A DNA stretch of 64,000 bases from Polyangiaceae bacterium UTPRO1. Its GTDB lineage: Bacteria > Desulfobacterota > Binatia > UTPRO1. A program made the translations under genes and the position numbers. The notes beneath the pieces are model-generated. The model had not been told where the DNA came from. It ran no database searches and saw only the letters and a list, made by a program, of their open reading frames with translations. Location of the stretch: positions 41,749-105,748 of the forward strand of contig MWST01000015.1 of NCBI GenBank assembly GCA_002050235.1, given 5' to 3'. Of this stretch, positions 26,371 to 34,961 are shown piece by piece; position 1 is the stretch's first letter, and every line of letters starts with the position of its first letter.

Positions 26371-28242
26371 ATGTCGGTCACACAAGCCGCTGAGGAGGCG
26401 GGAGAGCCGGGTCGAGCGCCGTCCCGGCTGGTCGAAGAGCTGGAGAGCGTCGTCATACGCTTCGTCGGGGATTCCGGTGACGGAATCCAGTTGACCGGCA
26501 CCGAATTCTCTCGCGCCGTAGCCAAAGCCGGTCACGATTTTGCCACCCATCCAGACTATCCCTCCGAGATTCGCGCTCCGACGGGCACACTGTTCGGCGT
26601 CTCCGGCTATCAAATCCAGTTCGCCGCTCGTCAGGTGTTCACTTCAGGCGATGCTCCGGACGTTCTGGTAGCTATGAATCCGGCGGCGCTGAAGACCAAC
26701 CTTTCCGACGTCAAGCGCGGCGGCATCGTCATAGTAAACAGCGGCGCCTTCACTGACGGCAACCTCGCCAAGGCCGGCTACAAGGCCAACCCTCTTGAAG
26801 ATGGAAGCCTCGGAGACTTCCGGCTCTACCAAATCGACATCTCGGAGCTGACCGCTCATGCCCTGAAGGAGACGGGCCTCTCCAAGAAGGAGATCGGTCG
26901 CTGCAAGAACTACTACGCACTGGGCTTGATGCTAGCCCTCTACAGTCGACCGCTGGAAAAGGAAGAAGAGGACGTCCGTCGCAAGTTTGCCAAGAAGCCC
27001 GAGATCGCCGAAGCCAATGTGCTGGCCCTGCGCGCCGGCTACGCCTACGTCGACTCGACCGAGATGTTCGTCACCAGCTACAAGGTGCGCACGGCCAAGA
27101 TCGCCCCCGGCACCTACCGCAGCCTGACCGGCAACCATGCAGCGGCGCTTGGCTTCGTCGCCGCCTCCGAACGCTCAGGCGTACCGCTTTTCTTGGGCTC
27201 CTACCCGATCACACCGGCCACCGACATCTTGCACGAGCTCTCGGCGCTGAAGCACTTCGACATCGCCACCTTCCAGGCCGAAGATGAAATCGCCGGCATC
27301 TGCTCGGCGATCGGGGCAGCCTACGGAGGCGCGCTCGGCATGACCACTACCTCGGGCCCTGGCATGGCGTTGAAAACCGAGGCCCTGGGGCTCGCCGTCA
27401 TGCTCGAGCTGCCCCTCGTAGTCGTGAACGTCCAACGCGGCGGCCCGTCGACCGGGCTACCGACCAAGATCGAGCAGTCGGATCTGCTGCAAGCACTCTA
27501 CGGCCGCAACGGCGAGTGCCCGATCCCGGTGATCGCCGCCAACTCGCCGGCCGATTGTTTTGATTGTGCCATCGAAGCCTTCCGCATCGCCGTCAAATAC
27601 ATGACCCCGGTTATCTTCTTGTCCGACGGCGGTATCGGCAACGCTGCGGAGCCGTGGCGTGTTCCTGACCCGGAATCGCTGCCGAAACTCGAAGTCCGCT
27701 TCCGCACCGACCCGGAGGGATTCCAGGTCTACGCGCGCGATGCCAATCTGGCGCGCGCTTGGGTGCGCCCAGGCACGCCCGGCCTCGAACACCGCATCGG
27801 CGGCTTGGAGAAGGACTTCCTCACCGGAGACATCTCGCACGACCCGGCCAACCACCAACGCATGGTAGAAGTGCGCGCGGCCAAGGTCGAAGGTATCGCC
27901 AAGGACATCCCACCGCTTGAGGTGGACGGACCGGACGACGGCGACTTGCTCGTCGTCGGCTGGGGTAGCACTTACGGTTCCATCGTGCAGGCGTGCGAAC
28001 AGGCCGCTGCGGAAGGGCGCTCCGTCGCTCGCGTCCACCTGCGCCACCTAAATCCGCTGCCGCCCGACCTCGGGGGCATTCTCAAGCGTTACAAGAGAGT
28101 GCTGGTGCCGGAAATGAACCTGGGCCAGCTCTCCAGGCTTCTGCGCGAGCGCTACCTGATCGACGTCATCCAGCTGTCCAAAGTACAGGGCAAGCCGTTC
28201 AAAGTATCCGAGATCTACGATCGTATCATCGACTTCAGCTGA
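26371..28242 (+). CDS. korA: 2-oxoglutarate:ferredoxin oxidoreductase, fused gamma-alpha subunit
   Basis: The 623-residue chain has an N-terminal gamma domain (VVIRFVGDSGDGIQLTGTEF, residues about 25-220) fused to an alpha domain (LGSYPITPATDILHELS, EDEIAGICSAIGAAYGG, TTTSGPGMALKTEALGLAV, NVQRGGPSTGLPTK), the KorA layout. With KorB it oxidises 2-oxoglutarate to succinyl-CoA and reduces ferredoxin, replacing or supplementing the NAD-linked complex. It can run reductively in CO2-fixing organisms. The start has GGGAGG upstream. korB follows after 11 bases. A related 2-oxoacid substrate cannot be excluded by sequence alone. Confidence 0.92.
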   Translation: MSVTQAAEEAGEPGRAPSRLVEELESVVIRFVGDSGDGIQLTGTEFSRAVAKAGHDFATHPDYPSEIRAPTGTLFGVSGYQIQFAARQVFTSGDAPDVLVAMNPAALKTNLSDVKRGGIVIVNSGAFTDGNLAKAGYKANPLEDGSLGDFRLYQIDISELTAHALKETGLSKKEIGRCKNYYALGLMLALYSRPLEKEEEDVRRKFAKKPEIAEANVLALRAGYAYVDSTEMFVTSYKVRTAKIAPGTYRSLTGNHAAALGFVAASERSGVPLFLGSYPITPATDILHELSALKHFDIATFQAEDEIAGICSAIGAAYGGALGMTTTSGPGMALKTEALGLAVMLELPLVVVNVQRGGPSTGLPTKIEQSDLLQALYGRNGECPIPVIAANSPADCFDCAIEAFRIAVKYMTPVIFLSDGGIGNAAEPWRVPDPESLPKLEVRFRTDPEGFQVYARDANLARAWVRPGTPGLEHRIGGLEKDFLTGDISHDPANHQRMVEVRAAKVEGIAKDIPPLEVDGPDDGDLLVVGWGSTYGSIVQACEQAAAEGRSVARVHLRHLNPLPPDLGGILKRYKRVLVPEMNLGQLSRLLRERYLIDVIQLSKVQGKPFKVSEIYDRIIDFS

Positions 28243-28253
28243 GGATCAGCGAC

Positions 28254-29279
28254 ATGACGAGTATGACCGCAACTCCGACACTGACCAAGAAGGACTTCGA
28301 ATCCGACCAGGACGTACGCTGGTGTCCCGGCTGCGGCGACTATGCCGTGCTGGCGCAGATGCAGAAGTTGATGCCCACTCTCGGCATTCCGCGCGAGAAC
28401 TTCGCTTTCATATCCGGCATCGGCTGCTCGAGCCGGTTTCCCTACTACATGGAAACCTACGGCATGCACAGCATCCACGGCCGTGCACCGGCCATTGCCA
28501 CCGGCCTGAAGCTGGCGCGGCCGGAACTCTCGGTGTGGGTGGTGACCGGCGACGGCGATGCGCTCGCCATCGGCGGCAACCACTTCATCCACGCCATGCG
28601 CCGCAACATCGGCCTCAAGATCATCCTGCTGAACAATCGCATCTACGGCTTGACCAAGGGCCAATACTCGCCGACTTCGGAGCTGGGCAAGAAGACCAAG
28701 ACGACGCCGCTGGGCAGCATCGACCGACCTTTCAGTCCGGTCGCGGTCGCGCTGGGAGCCGGCGCCACCTTCGTCGCCCGCACGACCGATGCCGATCAGG
28801 CCCACATGGGCAGCGTACTGAAACGGGCGGCCGAACATGAAGGCACCGCTTTCGTCGAGATCTTCCAGAACTGCATCGTCTTCAACGACGGCGCCTTCGC
28901 GGCCATCACCGACAAGAGCGTGCGTGACGATGCACGCCTGCTTCTCGAGCACGGCAAGCCGCTGGTCTTCGGCAAGAACAAGGACAAGGGCATACGTCTA
29001 CGCGGCCTCGAGCCGGAGGTCGTGACGATCGGCGAGGACGGCGTCTCGGTCTCCGATCTCGTCGTCCACGACGAGGCTTCCGAACACAGCGGCGCGGCCT
29101 TCTTCCTCTCGCAATTCGATGCGCCGCGCTTGCCGGTGCCGCTCGGTGTCTTTCGCGCCGTGAGCACCCCCACCTATGAAGGGATGAACACGCAGCTCCA
29201 CGCCGACGCACGCGCCAGCCGTGGACGAGGCGACCTGGCAGCTCTTTTCAACAGCGGCGACCTCTGGACCATCACATAA
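28254..29279 (+). CDS. korB: 2-oxoglutarate:ferredoxin oxidoreductase, beta subunit
   Basis: The 341-residue subunit carries the iron-sulfur cysteines in VRWCPGCGDY (Cys24, Cys27) and GIGCSSRFPYY, and the thiamine site WVVTGDGDALAIGGNHFIHAMRR followed by LLNNRIYGLTKGQ. It has no extra ferredoxin domain, so electrons must leave through a separate ferredoxin. It forms the enzyme with KorA, encoded just upstream in the same operon. Full length for KorB. Confidence 0.93.
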   Translation: MTSMTATPTLTKKDFESDQDVRWCPGCGDYAVLAQMQKLMPTLGIPRENFAFISGIGCSSRFPYYMETYGMHSIHGRAPAIATGLKLARPELSVWVVTGDGDALAIGGNHFIHAMRRNIGLKIILLNNRIYGLTKGQYSPTSELGKKTKTTPLGSIDRPFSPVAVALGAGATFVARTTDADQAHMGSVLKRAAEHEGTAFVEIFQNCIVFNDGAFAAITDKSVRDDARLLLEHGKPLVFGKNKDKGIRLRGLEPEVVTIGEDGVSVSDLVVHDEASEHSGAAFFLSQFDAPRLPVPLGVFRAVSTPTYEGMNTQLHADARASRGRGDLAALFNSGDLWTIT

Positions 29280-29415
29280 CACTGCCCTTCCCGAGCGGTC
29301 TTGTACGAGGTCGGCGAGACCCATAGGGGCTCAGAGCTAATGTTCGCTCATATACCCGGCCGCAGAGGGGCGCCGAGAGCCGGACGAGCCTCCGCGTGCC
29401 CGAGCCCCCCACGCG

Positions 29416-30585
29416 ATGTGTGACATCATCGTCCGGGTCGATCCCGGCCGAGTCCTCTTCGCCAAGAACTCCGACCGCGAGCCCGACGAGCCGCAGGTGC
29501 TCGAGTGGCACCCGCGCCGCTCCGGCCTCGCCGGCGAGGTCCGCTGCACGCACATCTCCGTTCCCCAGGTCGACCGCACCCACGCGCTCGTGCTGTCGCG
29601 TCCCGTATGGATGTGGGGCGGGGAGATGGGCATCAACGAGCACGGAGTCGTGATCGGCAACGAGGCAGTCTTCACCAAGAATACAGTCCCGCGCGATGCA
29701 CGCCTCACCGGCATGGACCTCCTGCGACTCGCCCTCGAACGGGCCGTCTCGGCGCGAGAGGCCGTCGAGGTCATCACCTCGCTCAACGCACGGTATGGCC
29801 AGGGGGGGCGGTGCGGCTACGAGCAGCGGTATCTGCGCTACTTCTCGAGCTTCATGATTGCCGATCCAGTAGAAGCGTTCGTCCTCGAGACGTCAGGGTC
29901 CGACACGGCGCTAGAGCCCGTACACGGAGCGCGCTCCATCTCGAACGGACTCTCCATTGCGGATTTCGCGGCAAGCCACGGCGACAAGTTGAGGACGGCG
30001 GTGTCCGGCTGTCGGCACCGGCGGCGTCGAACCACAGCGAGCGCAACGCGGGTGACGAGCGCGGCCGACCTGGTGCAGGCCCTACGCGATCACGGAGACT
30101 CGCGCTGGCCCGTGTACGACTGGTACCGCGGAGCGATGTGCGCCCCGTGTATGCATGCGGGCGGCATCCTGGTGGGATCGCAGACGACGGCATCGCTGAT
30201 CGTAGAGCTCGCCGACGGTGCCGCACGCTGCTGGGCGACTGCCACGAGCACGCCGTGCCTGTCCGTGTTCAAGCCCTTCACGATCGCAGCTCCCCTCGAT
30301 ATCGGACCGACGCCCGGCCTCGAGCCCGATACGAGCCTCTGGTGGACGCACGAGCGGCTCGTGCGCCGGGTCATGCGGAATCCCGAACGCCTGGCGGCGT
30401 TCCTCGACGAGCGCGATCGCCTCGAAGCGCGAGCCTTGGCGGCGGATGCGGAGCCGCAAGCGATCTGGAACGAGGCCCGAACCGCAACGCTGCGATGGCT
30501 GACCGAGGCCGAGAGCCGGTCTGCATCCCCCGACACCCGTCCCTGGATCGTGCGCCGCTATTGGGCGCGGCAGCGACATCCCTGA
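29416..30585 (+). CDS. Secernin-like / peptidase C69 family Ntn hydrolase
   Basis: The 389-residue protein begins MCDIIVRVDP, placing the nucleophile Cys at residue 2 to be exposed when Met is removed. Then come LFAKNSDREPDEPQ, MWGGEMGINEHGVVIGNEAVFTK and a C-terminal LWWTHERLVR, the pattern of secernins and C69 dipeptidases. These act on peptide or amide bonds or as acyltransferases, and the native substrate of bacterial secernin-like proteins is not known. There is no good ribosome binding site, but the required Cys2 fixes the start. It is probably a separate unit after korAB. Confidence 0.8.
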   Translation: MCDIIVRVDPGRVLFAKNSDREPDEPQVLEWHPRRSGLAGEVRCTHISVPQVDRTHALVLSRPVWMWGGEMGINEHGVVIGNEAVFTKNTVPRDARLTGMDLLRLALERAVSAREAVEVITSLNARYGQGGRCGYEQRYLRYFSSFMIADPVEAFVLETSGSDTALEPVHGARSISNGLSIADFAASHGDKLRTAVSGCRHRRRRTTASATRVTSAADLVQALRDHGDSRWPVYDWYRGAMCAPCMHAGGILVGSQTTASLIVELADGAARCWATATSTPCLSVFKPFTIAAPLDIGPTPGLEPDTSLWWTHERLVRRVMRNPERLAAFLDERDRLEARALAADAEPQAIWNEARTATLRWLTEAESRSASPDTRPWIVRRYWARQRHP

Positions 30586-30727
30586 CCAGTCGGCAGCCGA
30601 CGTGCGCGACGCCGCTGTCCGATGACATCCACGGACGGCTATCCCGGGTCCACCAGTTCGTTCGGATCAGGCATTCTTCTCGATATCGGCGATGGCGGGC
30701 TTACGCTCGGCGGCGCCGCTAAGGAGA

Positions 30728-31486
30728 TCAGAGCTCCGGGAACGCGGCTGCATCGAGCCCGGCGTCGTATTTGATGTCGGAGAGCGTGATCCGAGTGGAC
30801 GTCTGCGTAGGCACGGTCTCCATCGTGATCTCGGTCGCCGTCGGATGCTTCGCGATCGTCTGGATGTTGCCGAGCGTCCGCACCTTCCAGAGTACGCCGG
30901 AGCGGTCATAGTACTCCGTGCGCAGCGGCAGGAAGGTCGTGTGGTCGACGAAACGGACGATACGGCCGTACCACCAGCCGTGCTGGGGCGTCGATTCGAT
31001 GCGGTAGCAATCGCGCCCCGACGGATCCTTGGCCTCGCTCATGGTGTGCTGGGAATAGTCGATCGGCTGGAAGCCGAGATCCTCGTAATTGAAGTCGGTG
31101 CCGAAGAAGCTTTCGCCCCGCATGTCGCCGGTGATCTCTCGTACCCGCCGCAGGCTCGGCACGTAGACGCGGACCCGCCCCTCTCCTTTGCTGCTGGCGA
31201 CGCTCACTTCGGTGCCTTTCAGATCGGCCGGCGCTTCGAACGACAGGCGGATCCGTTCGTCGGGCGAGCTGCGGCGGAAATAGTGCCCCGTCCAGCGCAC
31301 GCTCTCGCCTTTCGAGTTCGCGATGTCGAAAGTGAACGTGGCGCTCATGTCCTTGCCGGCAAAGGTCGCTTCCCGCGAGCGTTGTAGCACCTCGCTGACG
31401 TCCATAGCCGCTGTCGCCAGCCCCGCCGTCGTGGCCAGCACCATTCCCATTACAGCTCCCACGAGAACCGTTCGAACTCTCATCAT
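30728..31486 (-). CDS. Outer-membrane lipoprotein-sorting (LolA-like) periplasmic protein
   Basis: The 252-residue protein has a signal peptide (VLVGAVMGMVLATTAGLATA) and a LolA/LolB-type open beta-barrel body: SATFTFDIANSKGES, VRVYVPSLRRVREITGDMRGESFFGTDFNYEDLG and LPLRTEYYDRSGVLWK. This variant is annotated as an outer membrane lipoprotein-sorting protein and often accompanies RND-type exporters, none of which is here. It presumably carries a lipid or lipoprotein in the periplasm. It follows the CoA-disulfide reductase gene after 10 bases, with AAGGAG upstream, so they are co-transcribed. The first two codons are both Met. Confidence 0.8.
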   Translation of the reverse strand: MMRVRTVLVGAVMGMVLATTAGLATAAMDVSEVLQRSREATFAGKDMSATFTFDIANSKGESVRWTGHYFRRSSPDERIRLSFEAPADLKGTEVSVASSKGEGRVRVYVPSLRRVREITGDMRGESFFGTDFNYEDLGFQPIDYSQHTMSEAKDPSGRDCYRIESTPQHGWWYGRIVRFVDHTTFLPLRTEYYDRSGVLWKVRTLGNIQTIAKHPTATEITMETVPTQTSTRITLSDIKYDAGLDAAAFPEL

Positions 31487-31496
31487 CGTTCTCCTT

Positions 31497-33185
31497 TCAC
31501 GAATGCGTCTTGGGAGGAGCTAGTCCGACCGCTTGCAGCGCGCGGTAGGTCGCATAGCCTCCGGAAAGATTGGCGGCCCGGTAGCCGCGTTGTAGCAAGA
31601 ATCGCGTGGCGTAGTACGCGCGCTGGCCGACGCCGCAATAGACCGCTATGGGCCGTTCCTGCGGCAGCTCGCCATGACGCCGGCGCAGCTCGGAAAGAGG
31701 TACGTGCACCGCACCCTCGACGTGACCGGAGGCGTATTCCTCGGCGTCGCGGACATCGAGCAGTACCGCTCCGATACGTTCGAGCGCCTGCCAGTCTGCG
31801 AGCGGCATCAAGCCGTCGAGATGATTGGCCGCTATCATGCCGGCGAGATTCACGGGGTCCTTGGCGCCGCCGAACTGCGGCGCATAACAGAGCTCCGTCT
31901 CCGCCAGATCGTAGACGGTACCGCCTAGCTGGATGACGGCCGCGATCACGTCGATGCGCTTCTCGACGCCCTCCGTCCCCACGGCCTGCGCACCGAGTAC
32001 GCGTCCGTCGGCGACCGAGAAGAGGAGCTTCAGCCGAATCGGCTGGGCACCCGGATAGTAGGCAGCATGGTGTCCGGGATGCAGATACACCTTGGCGAAA
32101 TCGGTCACGCCGGCGCGCTTCAGACCCTTCTCGCTCGCGCCCGTGCACGCGGCGGCAAGACCGAACACGCCGACGACGGCCGTTGCCTGGACGCCGCGGA
32201 AGCCGCACGGCCGGCCGCAGATCGACGCCGCTGCGATCCTTCCTTGTCGGTTCGCGGGTCCGGCCAGAGGCACGATGACCTCCTGGCCGGTCACCACGTC
32301 GCGAACCTCGACCGCATCCCCGACCGCCCAGATAGCGGGATCGGCAGTTCGCATGGCCGCGTCGACGACGATCCCGCCGCGCGGTCCGACCGGCAAGCCG
32401 GCTTTGGTAGCGAGCTCCGTTTCCGGGCGGACACCGATCGCCAGGATCACCAGGTCGCTTTCGACTCGAGCGCCCGACTCGGTTATGGCGACCAGTACCT
32501 CACCCTCGCCGCGCTCGAATCGTGCCAGCCCGTCACCGAGGCGGAGATCGACATCGAAGCGCCGCAGATGCTCGGCGACCTCCAGGGCCATCTCCGGATC
32601 GAACGGCGGCATCACCTGCGGCAGCTTCTCGAGTACCGTCGTACGCAGGCCGCGAGCCGTCAGGTTCTCGGCCATCTCGAGGCCGATGAAGCCGCCGCCG
32701 ACGACCAGGGCCCGCTGCGGCTTTCGTTCATCGATCCAACGGCGGATCCGGACGCTGTCGGGAATGGTGCGCACCGCGAAGATGCCGGGAAGATCGATGC
32801 CGGCGAGCGGCGGGCGGATGGGTGCCGCACCCGGCGCGAGCACTAGCACGTCGTACGGCTCGTCGCGCTCGGCGGCGCCGCCGGGAGCGTCGAGGTCGCG
32901 CACGCGGATGGTACGACGCAGGCGATCGATCGCGAGTACCTCGTGCCGCGTGCGGACCGCGATCGCGAAGCGATCGTGGAAGAGCTGGGCCGACGCCACG
33001 AGGAGCTTGCGCTCGTCGGCGATGACGTTGCCGACGAAGTACGGCAGCCCACAGTTGGCGAAGGAAACGTGTGCGCCACGGTCGAAGATGACGATCTCCG
33101 ACTCTTCGTCGAGGCGGCGGAGACGCGCTGCGCACGAGGCGCCTCCTGCGACTCCGCCGACGATCAAGACACGTCTACGCGGCAT
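31497..33185 (-). CDS. CoA-disulfide reductase / NADH oxidase fused to rhodanese
   Basis: The 562-residue flavoprotein has the FAD motif VLIVGGVAGGASCAARLRRL, the single redox cysteine in SFANCGLPYF (Cys45), an NAD motif VVGGGFIGLEMAE and the FAD-anchoring WAVGDAVE. Residues about 460-555 are a rhodanese domain with Cys517 in VYCGVGQRA. This CoADR-RHD fusion reduces CoA disulfide, persulfides or polysulfide, and the rhodanese domain handles sulfane sulfur. It is thus a link to sulfur metabolism or thiol redox balance in the cytosol. The LolA-like gene follows in the same operon. Confidence 0.9.
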   Translation of the reverse strand: MPRRRVLIVGGVAGGASCAARLRRLDEESEIVIFDRGAHVSFANCGLPYFVGNVIADERKLLVASAQLFHDRFAIAVRTRHEVLAIDRLRRTIRVRDLDAPGGAAERDEPYDVLVLAPGAAPIRPPLAGIDLPGIFAVRTIPDSVRIRRWIDERKPQRALVVGGGFIGLEMAENLTARGLRTTVLEKLPQVMPPFDPEMALEVAEHLRRFDVDLRLGDGLARFERGEGEVLVAITESGARVESDLVILAIGVRPETELATKAGLPVGPRGGIVVDAAMRTADPAIWAVGDAVEVRDVVTGQEVIVPLAGPANRQGRIAAASICGRPCGFRGVQATAVVGVFGLAAACTGASEKGLKRAGVTDFAKVYLHPGHHAAYYPGAQPIRLKLLFSVADGRVLGAQAVGTEGVEKRIDVIAAVIQLGGTVYDLAETELCYAPQFGGAKDPVNLAGMIAANHLDGLMPLADWQALERIGAVLLDVRDAEEYASGHVEGAVHVPLSELRRRHGELPQERPIAVYCGVGQRAYYATRFLLQRGYRAANLSGGYATYRALQAVGLAPPKTHS

Positions 33186-33276
33186 TGAGGCCCACGAGGA
33201 ACGCGCGCGTGCTCGTCACGTGATCGATCTCCATCCCGATGTTCCGTGAGCAGGTCTCATTTCACACGCCGAACGC

Positions 33277-33304
33277 GCCGCCAAGGGGCGCGCCCGCTGG
33301 CGGC
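33277..33304 (-). terminator. Hairpin downstream of the men operon
   Basis: GCCGCCA (33277-33283) pairs with TGGCGGC (33298-33304), and the interior contains the palindrome GGCGCGCC. It lies 160 bases past the menE stop and 92 bases before the CoA-disulfide reductase start, both on the complement. No T-tract, so a terminator role is tentative. Confidence 0.35.
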
Positions 33305-33380
33305 GCCGCCCCGCCGTCTCCCCAGCCGTCGACCCGTGCAAATGACGGTACGGTCGGCGACGCGATAGCCGCGGGCTCGT

Positions 33381-33472
33381 GCTCGCGCCGCCGCTACGCC
33401 GAGCCGGCGGCGAGGCGCGTACTCGGAGGTGAAGCGCGCGCTTCGCTGCTCGCTCGCGCCGCGGCTACGCCG
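33381..33472. repeat. Imperfect 21-bp direct repeat at the end of menE
   Basis: GCTCGCGCCGC-C-GCTACGCCG (33381-33401) recurs at 33452-33472 with one change (C to G at the position marked by dashes). The second copy overlaps the menE stop codon. The bases between are rich in GCG-type short repeats. Nothing coding is evident in 33186-33464. Confidence 0.5.
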
Positions 33473-34961
33473 CCCCCGACGCGAGGACATGGCGGCGAAG
33501 CTTCCCGGACGCCGTTCGCGGGAGACCGGACACCGCGCGGATCACGCGCGGCCGCTTGAAGCCCGCGAGCCGCATCCGGCACCAGGCGTCGAGTGCGGCC
33601 GCATCGAAGTCGCAACCCGCCTTCAATACCACCGCGGCCTGAAGACGCCGACCCCACTCGGGATCGTCGACGCCGTAGACTGCCGCTTCGGCGACAGACG
33701 GATGTGCGAGGAGAACGGCCTCGACCTCGGTCGGATACACGTTCTCGCCTCCCGTCACCACGAGGTCGGCACGCCGGTCGAGCACGCGCAGCCGACCGTC
33801 CGCACCGTACCGACCGACATCACCGGTGTGCAGCCATCCGTCCCGAAGCGCTGCCGCCGTCGCTTCCGGGTCGTGGAAGTATCCCGCCATCACCGTCGGA
33901 CCGGCGACGAGGATCTCGCCGCATCCGTCGACATCGGGAGCAGCGATACGGACGCGCGTGCCGTCGAGCGGCCGCCCGACGTCGCCGGGTGCATCGCCGA
34001 CCTCCGCCGTCGCCACCTGCGAAGACGCCTCGGTGAGGCCGTAGGTGGCTGCGATCGGGAGGCCAAGAGCCGCGGCCCGGGCGTGGAGAGCCGGATCGAG
34101 GGCCGCGCCGCCTACGAGGACGCAGCGGAGCGCATGGCTCCGCGGCGCCGACTCGACCTCGGCCAGGAGCCGGTAGAGCATCGTCGGCACGACCGAGAGC
34201 AGGGTCACGCGCTCCTCGACGACCGCTCGCCATACGGCGGGCGCATCGAAGCGTCCGTGCACGAGCATCGGCACGCCGTCGAGCACGCTCCGCATCACGA
34301 TCGCGAGACCACCGACATGGAAGAAAGGCAGGCAACAGAGCCAGCGGTCCCCATCCGCGACACCGAGAGCGGCGCGCGAGGCTGCGGCGCTGGCGCGATG
34401 GTTCGCATGCGTCAACATGACCCCCTTCGCCCGCCCGGTCGTGCCCGAGGTGTAGAGGATCGTCGCCGCCGCCGCGAGGTCGAGCGGCGGCGGTGCCGCA
34501 GCGGCCACGGTTGCGCCCGGCCCGGCCCCTGATCGCCGGCCAGGCGTCGCCGCACCCTCGACCGTCACGAGCGCCGTCACGTCGAGGCGCGGCGTACGCG
34601 CCGCGACGAGCGCAGCCGCATTGGCTTCGTCGTGCACCAGGAGCGACGGCGCCGCATGGGCCACGAGCGCCGCGAGCTCGGAAGGCGCGAGACGTGTGTT
34701 GAGAAGCACGAGCGTAGCACCGAGCCGCTGCGCCGCGTGCACGAGAACGACTCCGGCTGTGGACGGCGCCATCACCACCGCGATGCGATCCCCGCGGCCG
34801 ATTCCCCGATCCGCGAGCGCCGCCGCAGTATGCGCAGCACGCGCGGCGAGCCCGCCCCAGGTGAGACGTTCGCCGCCCGCGATCAGGCCGAGCCCTTCGG
34901 GGTCGCAGAGCGCGCGCCCATGGAGCCAAGGAACCGCCGGGTCCGGCAACGGTTCACCCAC
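33465..34961 (-). CDS. menE: o-Succinylbenzoate-CoA ligase
   Basis: The 498-residue enzyme is an adenylate-forming ligase with the P-loop ILYTSGTTGRAKGVMLTH, YGLTEASSQ, GWLHTGDVGRYGADGRL and the C-terminal catalytic Lys region RTASGKLRRH. In this operon it activates o-succinylbenzoate to the CoA ester for MenB. Position decides the role, because the sequence alone is that of a generic acyl-CoA synthetase. The GTG at 34961 overlaps the menC stop by eight bases. Last gene of the operon. Confidence 0.9.
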   Translation of the reverse strand: MGEPLPDPAVPWLHGRALCDPEGLGLIAGGERLTWGGLAARAAHTAAALADRGIGRGDRIAVVMAPSTAGVVLVHAAQRLGATLVLLNTRLAPSELAALVAHAAPSLLVHDEANAAALVAARTPRLDVTALVTVEGAATPGRRSGAGPGATVAAAAPPPLDLAAAATILYTSGTTGRAKGVMLTHANHRASAAASRAALGVADGDRWLCCLPFFHVGGLAIVMRSVLDGVPMLVHGRFDAPAVWRAVVEERVTLLSVVPTMLYRLLAEVESAPRSHALRCVLVGGAALDPALHARAAALGLPIAATYGLTEASSQVATAEVGDAPGDVGRPLDGTRVRIAAPDVDGCGEILVAGPTVMAGYFHDPEATAAALRDGWLHTGDVGRYGADGRLRVLDRRADLVVTGGENVYPTEVEAVLLAHPSVAEAAVYGVDDPEWGRRLQAAVVLKAGCDFDAAALDAWCRMRLAGFKRPRVIRAVSGLPRTASGKLRRHVLASGAA

